Position numbers and translations under genes: made by a program. DNA of 64,000 bases, taken from Paraburkholderia fungorum. GTDB taxonomy: Bacteria; Pseudomonadota; Gammaproteobacteria; Burkholderiales; Burkholderiaceae. Of this stretch, positions 48,837-57,751 are shown one piece after another (position 1 is the first letter of the stretch; every line of letters begins with the position of its first letter). The notes under the pieces were generated by a model. That model searched no databases. It worked only from the letters and a program-made list of their open reading frames with translations, and had not been told where the DNA came from. Location: positions 1 through 64,000 of the forward strand of contig NZ_MCAS01000067.1 in the NCBI RefSeq assembly GCF_003610895.1, read 5' to 3'.

Positions 48837-51800
48837 AGTCGCCCTCGGCCGGGGGAGGCGGTGTGGCGGCATCTGACGCCTGGGTTGACGAACCGTGCTG
48901 CGCGCTGCCGGTGTCGCCGAGCAGGCGACTGGTGAGCGCGGCGAGGCCGCGTACCGGCAAACTGAGCCAGGTCGGACGGTTGGCCGCTTCGTAACGGATT
49001 TCGTACGCGGCTTTCTCGATCAGGAACAGATCGAGCAAGGCCTGTTCGGCTTCGGGCGCCACCAGCGGCGTCGGCGAATTCGCGGCAGCCGCGCGGTATT
49101 CCTTCAGGAACGTTTCGGTTGCATGCGCGCGGAAACGCTCGAACAGGGCACGCTTGCGATCGGCGGTCTGCAGCGGAGCGCTTTCCATCGTGGACTGTGC
49201 CGCGGCGCTTGCGTAGGACAGCGAGCGCATCAAACCGGCCACGTCGCGCAGCGGACTCGATTTCTGACGCCGCTCCTCCAACGTGCGTGCGGGCTCGCCC
49301 TCGAAGTCGATCAGATACGCGTCGCCCTGCGCGACCAGCACCTGGCCCAGATGGAAATCGCCGTGAATCCGCGTGCGCAATGCACCGGCATTGTCCGGCA
49401 CCAGCTTGCTGACGGCCTCGACCAGGGCGGCGCGGCGGTCGATCAGACTTTGCGCCAATGCCTGGGTGTCCGGATCGCTCATCTGCCCGATGCGCGGCGC
49501 GAGCAGGTCGAGCGCGCTGGCGAGCATGGACTGCGTGCCGTCGACCCACGCCTTCACCTGTTCGGCGCTGGCGGGTTCCGGCGCGAACGCCGGATTGTCG
49601 GAGGGCGAGGCGAGAGTCACGTGCAATTCGCCGAGCCGTTTGCCGATGATGCCGGCCAGCGAACTGTAGCCTTCCACGAGGATCGCTTCGTTGTCGCGAT
49701 CCGGCGATTGCGCCTCCGTATCGACGGCGATGGCGAGCTCGTCCACCGAGCGGCGCAGGTAGTCGAGCGACCAGTTCCACGCGTCGCCCTGATTGTCGAT
49801 ATAGCCCTGCAAGATCGCGAGTGTGTGCGGCACGCCTTCGGGATCGACGCGCACCACTTCACCGTACAGCGGCGCAGTATTCGCGTAGCCGAGCTGGGTC
49901 AGATAGCGGCTCAATTCCGCTTCCGGATGAATGCCGCTCACCAGACGCCGCACCAGTTTCAGCACGGCGGCATCGGCGACAATCAAAGAGCTGTTGCTTT
50001 GTTCGGCTGCCAGCCAGCGGATCTCGGGCCGCTCGTCGAGATGCTCGAGTTCGGAGAAACGCTCGGTCGGGATGAACCTGATTTCGCTCTTCTGCACGGT
50101 CGGAATAACCGCGCGCTCACGCAGCTTGCGCAATACGCCATGCGCGAAGATCGGCAGGGCGAATGCATCGGTCAGATGACCGACGTTGCGGCCACGGCGA
50201 ACCCGCGCGAGCGCCAGCTGCATGAAGAGCGGCGTGGTGGTTTCACCGCCCCACGTGATCGCGATCGGCACCACGTAGCGTTCGGTATGGTCGCCCACGT
50301 CGGCTTCTATTTCAGTGAATGCGAAGCCGCCGTGAGGGATCGTGGTCAGCGCGGCGAGACGCACCGCGTGCATCTTCTGATCCTTCGAGGCAAACCAGCG
50401 GCGCCGGCTCAGCCATGACGGCAGCACCTCGGATTCGAGCAGCCGGACGTTTTCCGGCGTCGGGCCGGCCTGACCCTCGCGGATCACGATCGTGACGAAT
50501 TCGGGCAGCGGTTCGGAATGCGCTTGCGCCCATGTCGGACGCTGGCCGCCCGAGCACAGCATGAACCACAGGAAACCGTACGGCGGGAAGGTCAGCAGAT
50601 AGGTGAGCTGACCGATTGCGGGGAATACGGAATCCGCGGTCATTTCAACCGGCACCGCGCCGTTGAATTCCGATAGATCGAGTTCGACCGCCTGCGGCGC
50701 GCGCGACAGATTCGCCACGCACAGGATCGGCGGTTCGTCCGGAACTTCGCGCAGATACGCGAGAATCTTGCGGTTTTCAGGTTTCAGGAAACGGATCGTG
50801 CCGCGTCCGAATGTCTGCTTCGCTCGACGCGTGGCGAGCATGCGCCGCGTCCAGTTCAGCAGCGAATGCGGATCGCGGCTTTGCGCTTCGACATTGACGG
50901 CGTCGAAGCCATACAGCGAACCCATCACCGGCGGCAACACCAGTTGTTCCGGATCGGCGCGCGAGAATCCGCCATTGCGATCCGACGACCATTGCATCGG
51001 TGTACGCACGCCGTCGCGATCGCCGAGGTGGATGTTGTCGCCCATGCCGAGCTCGTCGCCGTAATAGATCACGGGTGTGCCGGGCATCGACAGCAGCAGC
51101 GAATTAATCAGTTCGATGCGGCGGCGGTCGCGCTCCATCAGCGGTGCGAGGCGGCGGCGAATGCCGAGGTTCAGGCGCGCACGGCGATCGCTCGCATAGG
51201 TGTTCCACAGGTAATCGCGCTCGGAATCCGTGACCATTTCGAGCGTCAGTTCGTCGTGATTGCGCAGGAAAATCGCCCACTGGTTGCTCGGCGCGAGGTC
51301 CGGCGTCTGCCGCATGATGTCGGTGATCGGGAAGCGGTCCTCGCTCGCGATCGACATATAGATGCGCGGCATCAGCGGGAAGTGGAACGCCATGTGGCAT
51401 TCGTCTTCGTCGCCGAAATATTCCTTCACGTCTTCCGGCCACTGGTTCGCTTCGGCGAGCAGCATCCGGTTCGGATATTCGGCGTCGATGGTCGCGCGAA
51501 TCTTTTTCAGCACGGCGTGCGTTTCCGGCAGATTCTCGTTGTTGGTGCCTTCGCGTTCGACCAGATACGGCACGGCGTCGAGCCGCAGCCCGTCGATACC
51601 CATATCGAGCCAGAAGCGCATGATCTGCAGCACTTCCTTCAGCACGGCCGGATTGTCGAAATTCAGATCGGGCTGGTGCGAATAGAAGCGGTGCCAGAAG
51701 TAAGCGCCCGCAACCGGATCATGCGTCCAGTTCGACGGCTCCGAATCGATAAAGATGATCCGCGTTTCCTGGTACTTCTGATCGGTATCGGACCACACAT

Positions 51801-52290
51801 AGAAGTTGCGGTGATTCGACCCCGGCTTCGCGCGGCGGGCGCGCTGAAACCACGGGTGCTGATCCGACGTGTGGTTGATCACCAGCTCCGTAATCACGCG
51901 GATGCCGCGTGCGTGCGCTTCCTGAATGAAGCGTTTCACGTCGGAAAGCTGGCCGTAGTCCGGATGCACATTGCGGTAGTCGGCGATATCGTAGCCATCG
52001 TCGCGGCGTGGCGACGGATAGAACGGCAGCAGCCAGATCGCATTCACACCGAGCTCGGCAATGTAATCGAGCTTCGCGATCAAACCGGGAAAGTCGCCCA
52101 CGCCGTCGTTGTTCGCGTCGAAGAACGACTTGATGTGCACTTGATAAATGATCGCGTCTTTGTACCAGAGCGGATCGTCGCTCAAGGCCACCGGCTTGCC
52201 GCGCCGATGCGAGCGCGCCTTGGCGGCGCTGCCGGTATTGGCATTCGCGGGAGCCTGCGGCGGAGTTTGGGCTGGATCGTCACGCTTCAT
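48829..52290 (-). CDS. treS: Trehalose synthase-maltokinase fusion
   Basis: Bifunctional 1153-residue protein. The N-terminal TreS part (about 40-590) isomerises trehalose and maltose: YQVHIKSFFDANNDGVGDF, ELVINHTSDQHPWFQ, the nucleophile IDGLRLDAVPYLVEREGTNN, the acid/base MLLAEANQWPEDV and LRNHDELTLEM. The C-terminal maltokinase part (about 600-1120) phosphorylates maltose with ATP: LKLVRRLVSGIHPEAEL, the catalytic RIHGDFHLGQVLVAQGD and LIDFEGEPARTLEERR. The product maltose 1-phosphate is the GlgE substrate. Such fusions are known in several bacteria. Its ATG at 52290 overlaps the glgE stop as ATGA. Confidence 0.95.
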   Translation of the reverse strand: MKRDDPAQTPPQAPANANTGSAAKARSHRRGKPVALSDDPLWYKDAIIYQVHIKSFFDANNDGVGDFPGLIAKLDYIAELGVNAIWLLPFYPSPRRDDGYDIADYRNVHPDYGQLSDVKRFIQEAHARGIRVITELVINHTSDQHPWFQRARRAKPGSNHRNFYVWSDTDQKYQETRIIFIDSEPSNWTHDPVAGAYFWHRFYSHQPDLNFDNPAVLKEVLQIMRFWLDMGIDGLRLDAVPYLVEREGTNNENLPETHAVLKKIRATIDAEYPNRMLLAEANQWPEDVKEYFGDEDECHMAFHFPLMPRIYMSIASEDRFPITDIMRQTPDLAPSNQWAIFLRNHDELTLEMVTDSERDYLWNTYASDRRARLNLGIRRRLAPLMERDRRRIELINSLLLSMPGTPVIYYGDELGMGDNIHLGDRDGVRTPMQWSSDRNGGFSRADPEQLVLPPVMGSLYGFDAVNVEAQSRDPHSLLNWTRRMLATRRAKQTFGRGTIRFLKPENRKILAYLREVPDEPPILCVANLSRAPQAVELDLSEFNGAVPVEMTADSVFPAIGQLTYLLTFPPYGFLWFMLCSGGQRPTWAQAHSEPLPEFVTIVIREGQAGPTPENVRLLESEVLPSWLSRRRWFASKDQKMHAVRLAALTTIPHGGFAFTEIEADVGDHTERYVVPIAITWGGETTTPLFMQLALARVRRGRNVGHLTDAFALPIFAHGVLRKLRERAVIPTVQKSEIRFIPTERFSELEHLDERPEIRWLAAEQSNSSLIVADAAVLKLVRRLVSGIHPEAELSRYLTQLGYANTAPLYGEVVRVDPEGVPHTLAILQGYIDNQGDAWNWSLDYLRRSVDELAIAVDTEAQSPDRDNEAILVEGYSSLAGIIGKRLGELHVTLASPSDNPAFAPEPASAEQVKAWVDGTQSMLASALDLLAPRIGQMSDPDTQALAQSLIDRRAALVEAVSKLVPDNAGALRTRIHGDFHLGQVLVAQGDAYLIDFEGEPARTLEERRQKSSPLRDVAGLMRSLSYASAAAQSTMESAPLQTADRKRALFERFRAHATETFLKEYRAAAANSPTPLVAPEAEQALLDLFLIEKAAYEIRYEAANRPTWLSLPVRGLAALTSRLLGDTGSAQHGSSTQASDAATPPPPAEGDYE

Positions 52291-55200
52291 GTCGCACCTT
52301 CCGTAAAGCTTGGGTTGCCAGCGTCGTCTGCGTGATAGTCGCTGTCGGCGCCATCGGGGCGTTCAGCGGGCAGGCCGCCGAGCGGCGCGATGCGCCAGAT
52401 CGAAAACGGTTGGTCAGAGCCGAGCCGGACGTGTTGCCAGCGGCCGTGCCATTCGAAGCGCGCGCCGGTCATCTGATCGGTCACTTCCAGCGCGCCATGG
52501 TCGTGCAGATTCCAGCGCTGGAAAGTGTTCCACGACAATTCGATATCCGCGCCCTGTTCGTTGAACGGGTCGAGATTGATTGCCACCAGGATGACGTTGT
52601 CGCGTGCTTCGGTCGCTTTCTCGAAGAACAGGATGTTGTCGTTGTGCGCGGTGAGGAACGTGAGGCCGAGATGGGTTTGCAGCGCCGGGTTCGCGCGCCG
52701 GATCCGGTTCAGCGCACTGATCTCGCCGACGATATTGCCTGGCCGATTCCAGTCCCACGCGCGCAACTGATACTTCTCGGAGTCGAGATATTCCTCGCTG
52801 TTCGGCAGCGCGGCGGCTTCGCACAATTCGAAACCGCTATACACGCCCCATAAACCGGCAAGGGTGGACGCGAGCGCCGCGCGAATCAGAAACCCCGAGC
52901 GCCCCGACGACTGCAAATGCCGCGGATTGATGTCCGGCGTATTGACAAAGAAGTTCGGCCGGTAGAAATCACGCGCGCTGGTTTGCGTGAGTTCGGTCAG
53001 ATACTCGATGAAATCGCGCTTCGATTCGCGCCACGTGAAATAGGTGTACGACTGTGAGAAACCGATCTTGCCGAGGCGGTTCATCATGCGTGGCCGCGTG
53101 AACGCTTCGGCGAGGAAGATCGTGTCGGGATAGCGCGAGCGTACGTCGTCAATCACCCATTCCCAGAACGGCAGCGGCTTGGTGTGCGGATTGTCGACCC
53201 GGAAGATATGCACGCCGGCTTCGATCCAGAACAGGAAGACGTCGCGCAGCGCGAGCCACAAATCGGGCTTGGCGTCGTGTGCATAGAAGTCGGGATTGAC
53301 GATGTCCTGATACTTCTTCGGCGGATTTTCCGCGTATCGCAGCGTACCGTCCGGGCGCCACGCGAACCACGTCGGATGCTCCTTCAGCCAGGGGTGATCC
53401 GGCGAGCACTGGATGGCGAAGTCGAGCGCGATTTCGAGGCCGTGCGCATGCGCGGCGGCCAGCATCTGTTTGAAGTCGTCGAGCGTGCCAAGTTCGGGAT
53501 GCACGGCAGTGTGGCCGCCTTCGGCCGCGCCGATTGCGTACGGGCTGCCTACATCGCCCGGTTGCGCGTTCAGCGTATTGTTGCGGCCTTTGCGGTTCGC
53601 TATGCCGATTGGGTGGATCGGCGGGAAGTACAGCACATCGAAACCCATGTCGCGGATGCGTGGCAGTTTCGTGACGACGTCGGCGAAGGTGCCGTGACGC
53701 GATTCGTCGTCGCTCATCGAGCGCGGGAAGATCTCGTACCAGCTGGCGAAACCTGCGGCAGTGCGCTCGGCGTCGATCTTGTAGACGATCGGATCGCGGC
53801 TCAGGAACGGGCGGTGGCGCGCGGCGCTCATCGCCTGCGCGGTGGCCGGTTCGAGCAGCAGCGCGAGCTTCGTTGCGGCGTCGCCTTTGGTGAAGCGCTT
53901 GACGATCTGCTCGAGGGGTTCGGTCTGTGCGCCGCCCGCCGTTTCCACTTCGGCGAGCACCAGCGCGAACAGATGCGCGGCTTCATCAAGTTCGAGTTCG
54001 ACGGTTTGGCCCGCTTTCAGCTTCTTCTGGATATGCTCGACCAGCGAAGCAAAATCGTCGCGCCATGCAATGACGGTGAATTCGTGACGGCCGAGCCGCT
54101 CCAGCGGGATGCGCGCGCTCCAGATGTCGAGCCCGGCAGGTTGTGCCGGGCGCATCGGCACTTCGTGCCAGGCGGTTTCATCGGCGGCACGCCAGACGAC
54201 TGCGGCGGCAATCTTGTCGTGGCCTTCGGCGAAGATCGCGGCGCTGACTTCGGCGCGCTCGCCCACCGTACGCTTGGCGGGAAAGCGTCCGTTATCGACC
54301 GAGGCCGTCACGCTCTCGATCGCCACGCGCGGCGCGTTGATCGCTTCGAGCACGGTCTTATGGCCGCTGCGCTTGCTGTTGGCCTTGTCGATTGGCGGCG
54401 CGAGACGGATTGGCTGATCGGCGACAGCGCGGAACAAACGGACTGCGCCGGGGGCGAGCGTGAACGGCGTCAACGCGGCGGGCGTGGCATGACCGGGTTT
54501 GTCGAGCGGGACAAAGCGCGTGAAATTGCCCGGCACGCCTGGGAGGAAGCGGGCGGGATCGACGCGCACAGGCGCGCCGAGCTCAGGATTGATGGCGATC
54601 AGGACGGCTTCGCCGGCGTTGCGCAGATCGGGCGTGGCGGCGCGCAGCAACACCGCCGCGGGCGCGCCCGGCCCGCTCAGCGTGCGCAATTCGCCGTTGG
54701 CCTGCAGCGTCTTCGTGTTGCGGGCCACCTCGTTCGCATGGCTGATGCGCTCCGAGAGATCGAATGGCTTCGACTGGCTGGCGAGGGCGAACTGCGCAGC
54801 ATTGCCGCGTGTCTGCGACATCGGTTCGGTGATGCCGGATTCGAAGCCCATGGGCATCATCCAGCCGTTGCCGGTCGAGGCCGCTGCGAACAACGCGCGC
54901 CGGTAGGCCCGCTCGACGATGGCAGCGTCGTGCGCGTCGCTGAGATCGGCGGCAAGGCGGGTGCCATAAGGCGCTTCGGGAAAGGCGATGGGGGCGGCGA
55001 TGCGTGCGAGGGCGGCGTGCTCTTCCACCATCCAGCTGGCGCGGAAGTCCCACCAGCGCACCGACGAAAACACGCTGTCGAAGCCCGCGCCTTCAAGGCC
55101 GAGCAGGTCGCCACGGGCGAGACCCGGCGTCGCGGCGAGGAAGCGCACTTCAGGATGCTGCGCGCGAACCGCGTCGCCGAGTTGCCGCCAGACGGCGGCC

Positions 55201-55730
55201 GGTACGCGATGCGGCGAATCGAACCGGAAGCCGCTCACCCCCGCTTCAGCGAGCGCCAGCAGTTGCTGGGTCCACCAGCCGACTAGCGCCGCGAGGCTGG
55301 CGTCATTACTGAAGTTGGCATACGCGACGTTGTCCTCGTGATGCACATGGCGCGGATCGAGGCGGGCCTCTTCGGACTCGAATGGATGGAACCAGCCGGC
55401 ATGTTCGGCGTACAGCACGCCATCGGCGGCCATCCGGTCGATCACCAGATCGACCAGCAAGGCCAGACCGTTCTGGCGAGCGGCGTGGGCGAGCGTGCGG
55501 AGCGCCGCCGGGGCGGATTGCTGGGTGTCGAACACCGGGTGCAGCCGGCCGTGGTTGCCGACCACTTGTCCATGCCCCGCCCGGCCCGGCTCGAAAATGC
55601 CGCCGATCAGCGCATGATCGAAGCCCAGTCCGGCTGCGTGAGCGAACTGGGCGGGCCATGCATCGAGCGGCCCGACGAGAAGTGAATGAAAAAAATAAAT
55701 CCGTGGCGCGTACCCGTTTGGAGATTCCAT
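52287..55730 (-). CDS. glgE: Maltose-1-phosphate maltosyltransferase with extra N-terminal GH13-like domain
   Basis: Extends alpha-1,4-glucan by maltosyl transfer from maltose 1-phosphate. The 1147-residue protein is about 450 residues longer than stand-alone GlgE. GlgE proper begins near residue 468 (RVAIESVTASVDNGRFPAKR) and has SWYEIFPRSMS, YFPPIHPIG, DFAIQCSPDHPW, the nucleophile D846 in FRVDNPHTKPLPFWEW and the acid/base E875 in IFLAEAFTRPRM. The N-terminal part (1 to about 440) is a second, degenerate GH13-like barrel: FRFDSPHRVP keeps D171, but FLAAT at 197-201 has Ala200 where Glu is expected. It is the first gene of the cluster. The N-domain may bind glucan or stabilise an oligomer; this is inference. 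Confidence 0.92.
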   Translation of the reverse strand: MESPNGYAPRIYFFHSLLVGPLDAWPAQFAHAAGLGFDHALIGGIFEPGRAGHGQVVGNHGRLHPVFDTQQSAPAALRTLAHAARQNGLALLVDLVIDRMAADGVLYAEHAGWFHPFESEEARLDPRHVHHEDNVAYANFSNDASLAALVGWWTQQLLALAEAGVSGFRFDSPHRVPAAVWRQLGDAVRAQHPEVRFLAATPGLARGDLLGLEGAGFDSVFSSVRWWDFRASWMVEEHAALARIAAPIAFPEAPYGTRLAADLSDAHDAAIVERAYRRALFAAASTGNGWMMPMGFESGITEPMSQTRGNAAQFALASQSKPFDLSERISHANEVARNTKTLQANGELRTLSGPGAPAAVLLRAATPDLRNAGEAVLIAINPELGAPVRVDPARFLPGVPGNFTRFVPLDKPGHATPAALTPFTLAPGAVRLFRAVADQPIRLAPPIDKANSKRSGHKTVLEAINAPRVAIESVTASVDNGRFPAKRTVGERAEVSAAIFAEGHDKIAAAVVWRAADETAWHEVPMRPAQPAGLDIWSARIPLERLGRHEFTVIAWRDDFASLVEHIQKKLKAGQTVELELDEAAHLFALVLAEVETAGGAQTEPLEQIVKRFTKGDAATKLALLLEPATAQAMSAARHRPFLSRDPIVYKIDAERTAAGFASWYEIFPRSMSDDESRHGTFADVVTKLPRIRDMGFDVLYFPPIHPIGIANRKGRNNTLNAQPGDVGSPYAIGAAEGGHTAVHPELGTLDDFKQMLAAAHAHGLEIALDFAIQCSPDHPWLKEHPTWFAWRPDGTLRYAENPPKKYQDIVNPDFYAHDAKPDLWLALRDVFLFWIEAGVHIFRVDNPHTKPLPFWEWVIDDVRSRYPDTIFLAEAFTRPRMMNRLGKIGFSQSYTYFTWRESKRDFIEYLTELTQTSARDFYRPNFFVNTPDINPRHLQSSGRSGFLIRAALASTLAGLWGVYSGFELCEAAALPNSEEYLDSEKYQLRAWDWNRPGNIVGEISALNRIRRANPALQTHLGLTFLTAHNDNILFFEKATEARDNVILVAINLDPFNEQGADIELSWNTFQRWNLHDHGALEVTDQMTGARFEWHGRWQHVRLGSDQPFSIWRIAPLGGLPAERPDGADSDYHADDAGNPSFTEGAT

Positions 55731-56121
55731 CGGTCGTTTCCAGATTCGTCCTGCTGCGGTGTGGATGCAATTGACATGCGATCACAGCGCTCATTGGGCT
55801 TCCAGAGCCGGATACCGCGCGATGCGCAAAGCGAGGGCGCGTACAGGTCAATGTAGTGCAAAGATCGTCACGCCGCTGGCCAGTAACAGGTGCTTTGACG
55901 CCAGGCGTCGAGGGCGCGGGACCGGCCAGAACTATTCGCAAGACGCAGCAAACGCTGTGCCAGTGCTTTCGGGCGCTGGATGGACGGAAGCGAAAGGGTG
56001 GGGATGCGCGCCCCGCAGGAGGGGGCGCGGCAGTGGCACGGAAGCGGCTCGAGGCGGTATTGCCCGTCGGCGCGGACGGCCCGCGTGTAAAACCGGCGGG
56101 CGTGGTCCGGGTTTTACACGG
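55731..56121. other. Intergenic region upstream of glgE
   Basis: 391 bp between glgE and the DUF1345 gene, both on the minus strand. The glgE promoter should lie within it. No protein-like frame was recognised; overlapping short frames on the plus strand are GC-driven. A strong inverted repeat lies at its left-hand end relative to the DUF1345 gene (56084-56120), and a GC-rich hairpin (GCGCCCC / GGGGGCGC) is near 56009-56029. Confidence 0.5.
56084..56120 (-). terminator. Inverted repeat after the DUF1345 gene
   Basis: Perfect 11-bp arms CGTGTAAAACC (56084-56094) and GGTTTTACACG (56110-56120) begin two bases beyond the DUF1345 stop. The T-run is inside the stem rather than after it, so this is a probable but atypical terminator; an operator role is an alternative. 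Confidence 0.5.
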
Positions 56122-56787
56122 CTAGGAGCCGAGCAGGCCCGCTGCGATGTTCACGCACAGGCCGAGCACGGCGACATTGAAGTAGAACGACAGGATCGAC
56201 TGCGCGAGCGCCGCGCGGCGGATCGACCGGGAGCGCAGCACCACGTCCGAGGTTTGCGAGGCGACCGCAATGGTGAACGAGAAGTACAGGAAGTCCCAGT
56301 AGTTAGGCTGGAGCTTGTGGTCGGGAAACAGCAGCGCGGTCTCCGTTGCATCCGCGTCGTAGTAGAGCCGTGCGTAATGCATGGTGAAGATGGTCGGAAT
56401 CAGGAACCACGCGCCGAACATCGTGAGGCCGGTCAGCAGGTAGTGCCACAGCGTCGAGGTGCCGGCTGTGCCCTTCGCCGAGGCCAGTTCGAGCACGATC
56501 GCGACAATACTGGCGATCGTCGCGACGCAGATCACGACTAGCACCACCCCGGCGTTTTCATCGTCGCGCCGTGCGAACTCGCGGACCCGGCCTTCGTCGG
56601 CGGCGGCCATGTGGACCCAGATCAGTGCGAGATAGCTCCACACAGCCGCATCCCAGCCGGCCAGCACGCGCACCATGGAGTGGGTGTGTTCGGGGAGCAC
56701 CAGCAGCGCGATCACGAGGCCGACGGCGAGGCCGGCCAGCATGCGGGGCCGATTACGAAGAACCTGCGGATAAAATTTTATGGGCAT
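56122..56787 (-). CDS. DUF1345 family membrane protein
   Basis: A 221-residue integral membrane protein of unknown function, with about five hydrophobic segments (16-32, 45-60, 80-100, 115-135, 195-218). Family-like features are SYLALIWVHMAAADEGRVRE, FTMHYARLYYDAD and the highly conserved DFLYFSFTIAVASQTSDV, which resembles an ion-channel pore region. No functional partner is adjacent; it is the only gene of its apparent unit. Confidence 0.85.
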   Translation of the reverse strand: MPIKFYPQVLRNRPRMLAGLAVGLVIALLVLPEHTHSMVRVLAGWDAAVWSYLALIWVHMAAADEGRVREFARRDDENAGVVLVVICVATIASIVAIVLELASAKGTAGTSTLWHYLLTGLTMFGAWFLIPTIFTMHYARLYYDADATETALLFPDHKLQPNYWDFLYFSFTIAVASQTSDVVLRSRSIRRAALAQSILSFYFNVAVLGLCVNIAAGLLGS

Positions 56788-56975
56788 AGGGTCAAGTGTG
56801 GAGGGCCGTCTGTGTCGCGGATTCTACTCGCGCTTCGAGTGCCATTTGTCGAATCGGCGAATCACAGGCTATAGTCTTTTGCAGTGGTCTTGTGCGCCGG
56901 TTTCAGTTGAAAGGCGATTGGCAGGCAACATGCCTGTCGGAACGACTCACGATCGACTCACCATCTGGAGTCCCC

Positions 56976-57620
56976 ATGACAGATGCTTCTGAGAACAAAG
57001 ATGCGCACCACGAAGTGACGCATTTGTCCGGTTTCTCATCGTCAACTTCGTCCTCCTCGCAGTCGCCTTCGCTTCAAGCATCGCCTTCGCAGTCGTTTTC
57101 GTTCTCTGCCTCGCGCCGGGTATGGGTGCTGGGCGCATGTGCCACTGCCGCCGCGCTCGCATTTGCCGGCGCGGGCCGCTCGCTCTCGTGGATCACCCCG
57201 GCGCTCGCCGATGCGCCCGCCGGCGGCGGACTCGATGCGTTCCTCGCGCTCTCGCAACGTCTCACCGGCCATACGGCCTTCGACGCCGTGCTCGGCAAGC
57301 GCGTCTATGACGCCCTCGCCAAATCCGATAGCCAGTTTTCGCAGAACGTTGCTGCGCTCAACACGTGGTTGCAGACCCATGGCGGGGTGCCGTCCGATAC
57401 CGTCACGCAGGCACTGGAGGTCGATCAGCCTGCGCTCGCCAAGTCGGTCGGCGCGATCATGCGTGCGTGGTATCTCGGTCTGGTGGGCGATATGCCACAT
57501 GTGCAGGTGGTCGCTTATGAAAAAGCACTGATGTTCGAGCCGGTCAAGGACGTGTTGACGATTCCGTCCTATTGCCGCGATGTGCCGTTCTATTGGACGC
57601 AGAAACCGGCGAGTGCCTGA
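56976..57620 (+). CDS. FAD-dependent sugar dehydrogenase, small (gamma) subunit
   Basis: A 214-residue exported small subunit of the three-component sugar/gluconate dehydrogenase type. A Ser-rich N-terminal tail (25-50, FSSSTSSSSQSPSL) is followed by a twin-arginine-like signal, SASRRVWVLGACATAAALAF. The mature part is helical (FLALSQRLTGHTAFDAVLGK, AIMRAWYLGLVGDM). In the B. cepacia glucose dehydrogenase the gamma subunit is needed for folding and Tat co-export of the catalytic subunit, which lacks its own signal; the same is inferred here. ATG 56976 follows TGGAG. The Ser-rich tail before the signal is unusual. Confidence 0.88.
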   Translation: MTDASENKDAHHEVTHLSGFSSSTSSSSQSPSLQASPSQSFSFSASRRVWVLGACATAAALAFAGAGRSLSWITPALADAPAGGGLDAFLALSQRLTGHTAFDAVLGKRVYDALAKSDSQFSQNVAALNTWLQTHGGVPSDTVTQALEVDQPALAKSVGAIMRAWYLGLVGDMPHVQVVAYEKALMFEPVKDVLTIPSYCRDVPFYWTQKPASA

Positions 57621-57751
57621 ACGACGTTTCTCTCGCGCGTGCCGTATTGCCGTGGCGTCTTTTCGCCTGATTCAGCCGTTCGACGCAACGGTGGCAAGGC
57701 GGCACGCGGGGCCAGCAAGCAACGATAAGCCAGCAAGCAAAGAGGGCAACA

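Noticed and set aside
50866..52335. 489-codon open frame opposite the treS-maltokinase gene
   Set aside because: Antisense shadow; the sense strand holds an intact GH13 active site.
53184..55286. 700-codon open frame on the plus strand opposite glgE
   Set aside because: Antisense to conserved GlgE, without any protein pattern or ribosome site.
55759..56541. 260-codon plus-strand frame running from the glgE upstream region into the DUF1345 gene
   Set aside because: Gly/Arg-rich composition without pattern; its second half is antisense to the DUF1345 coding sequence.
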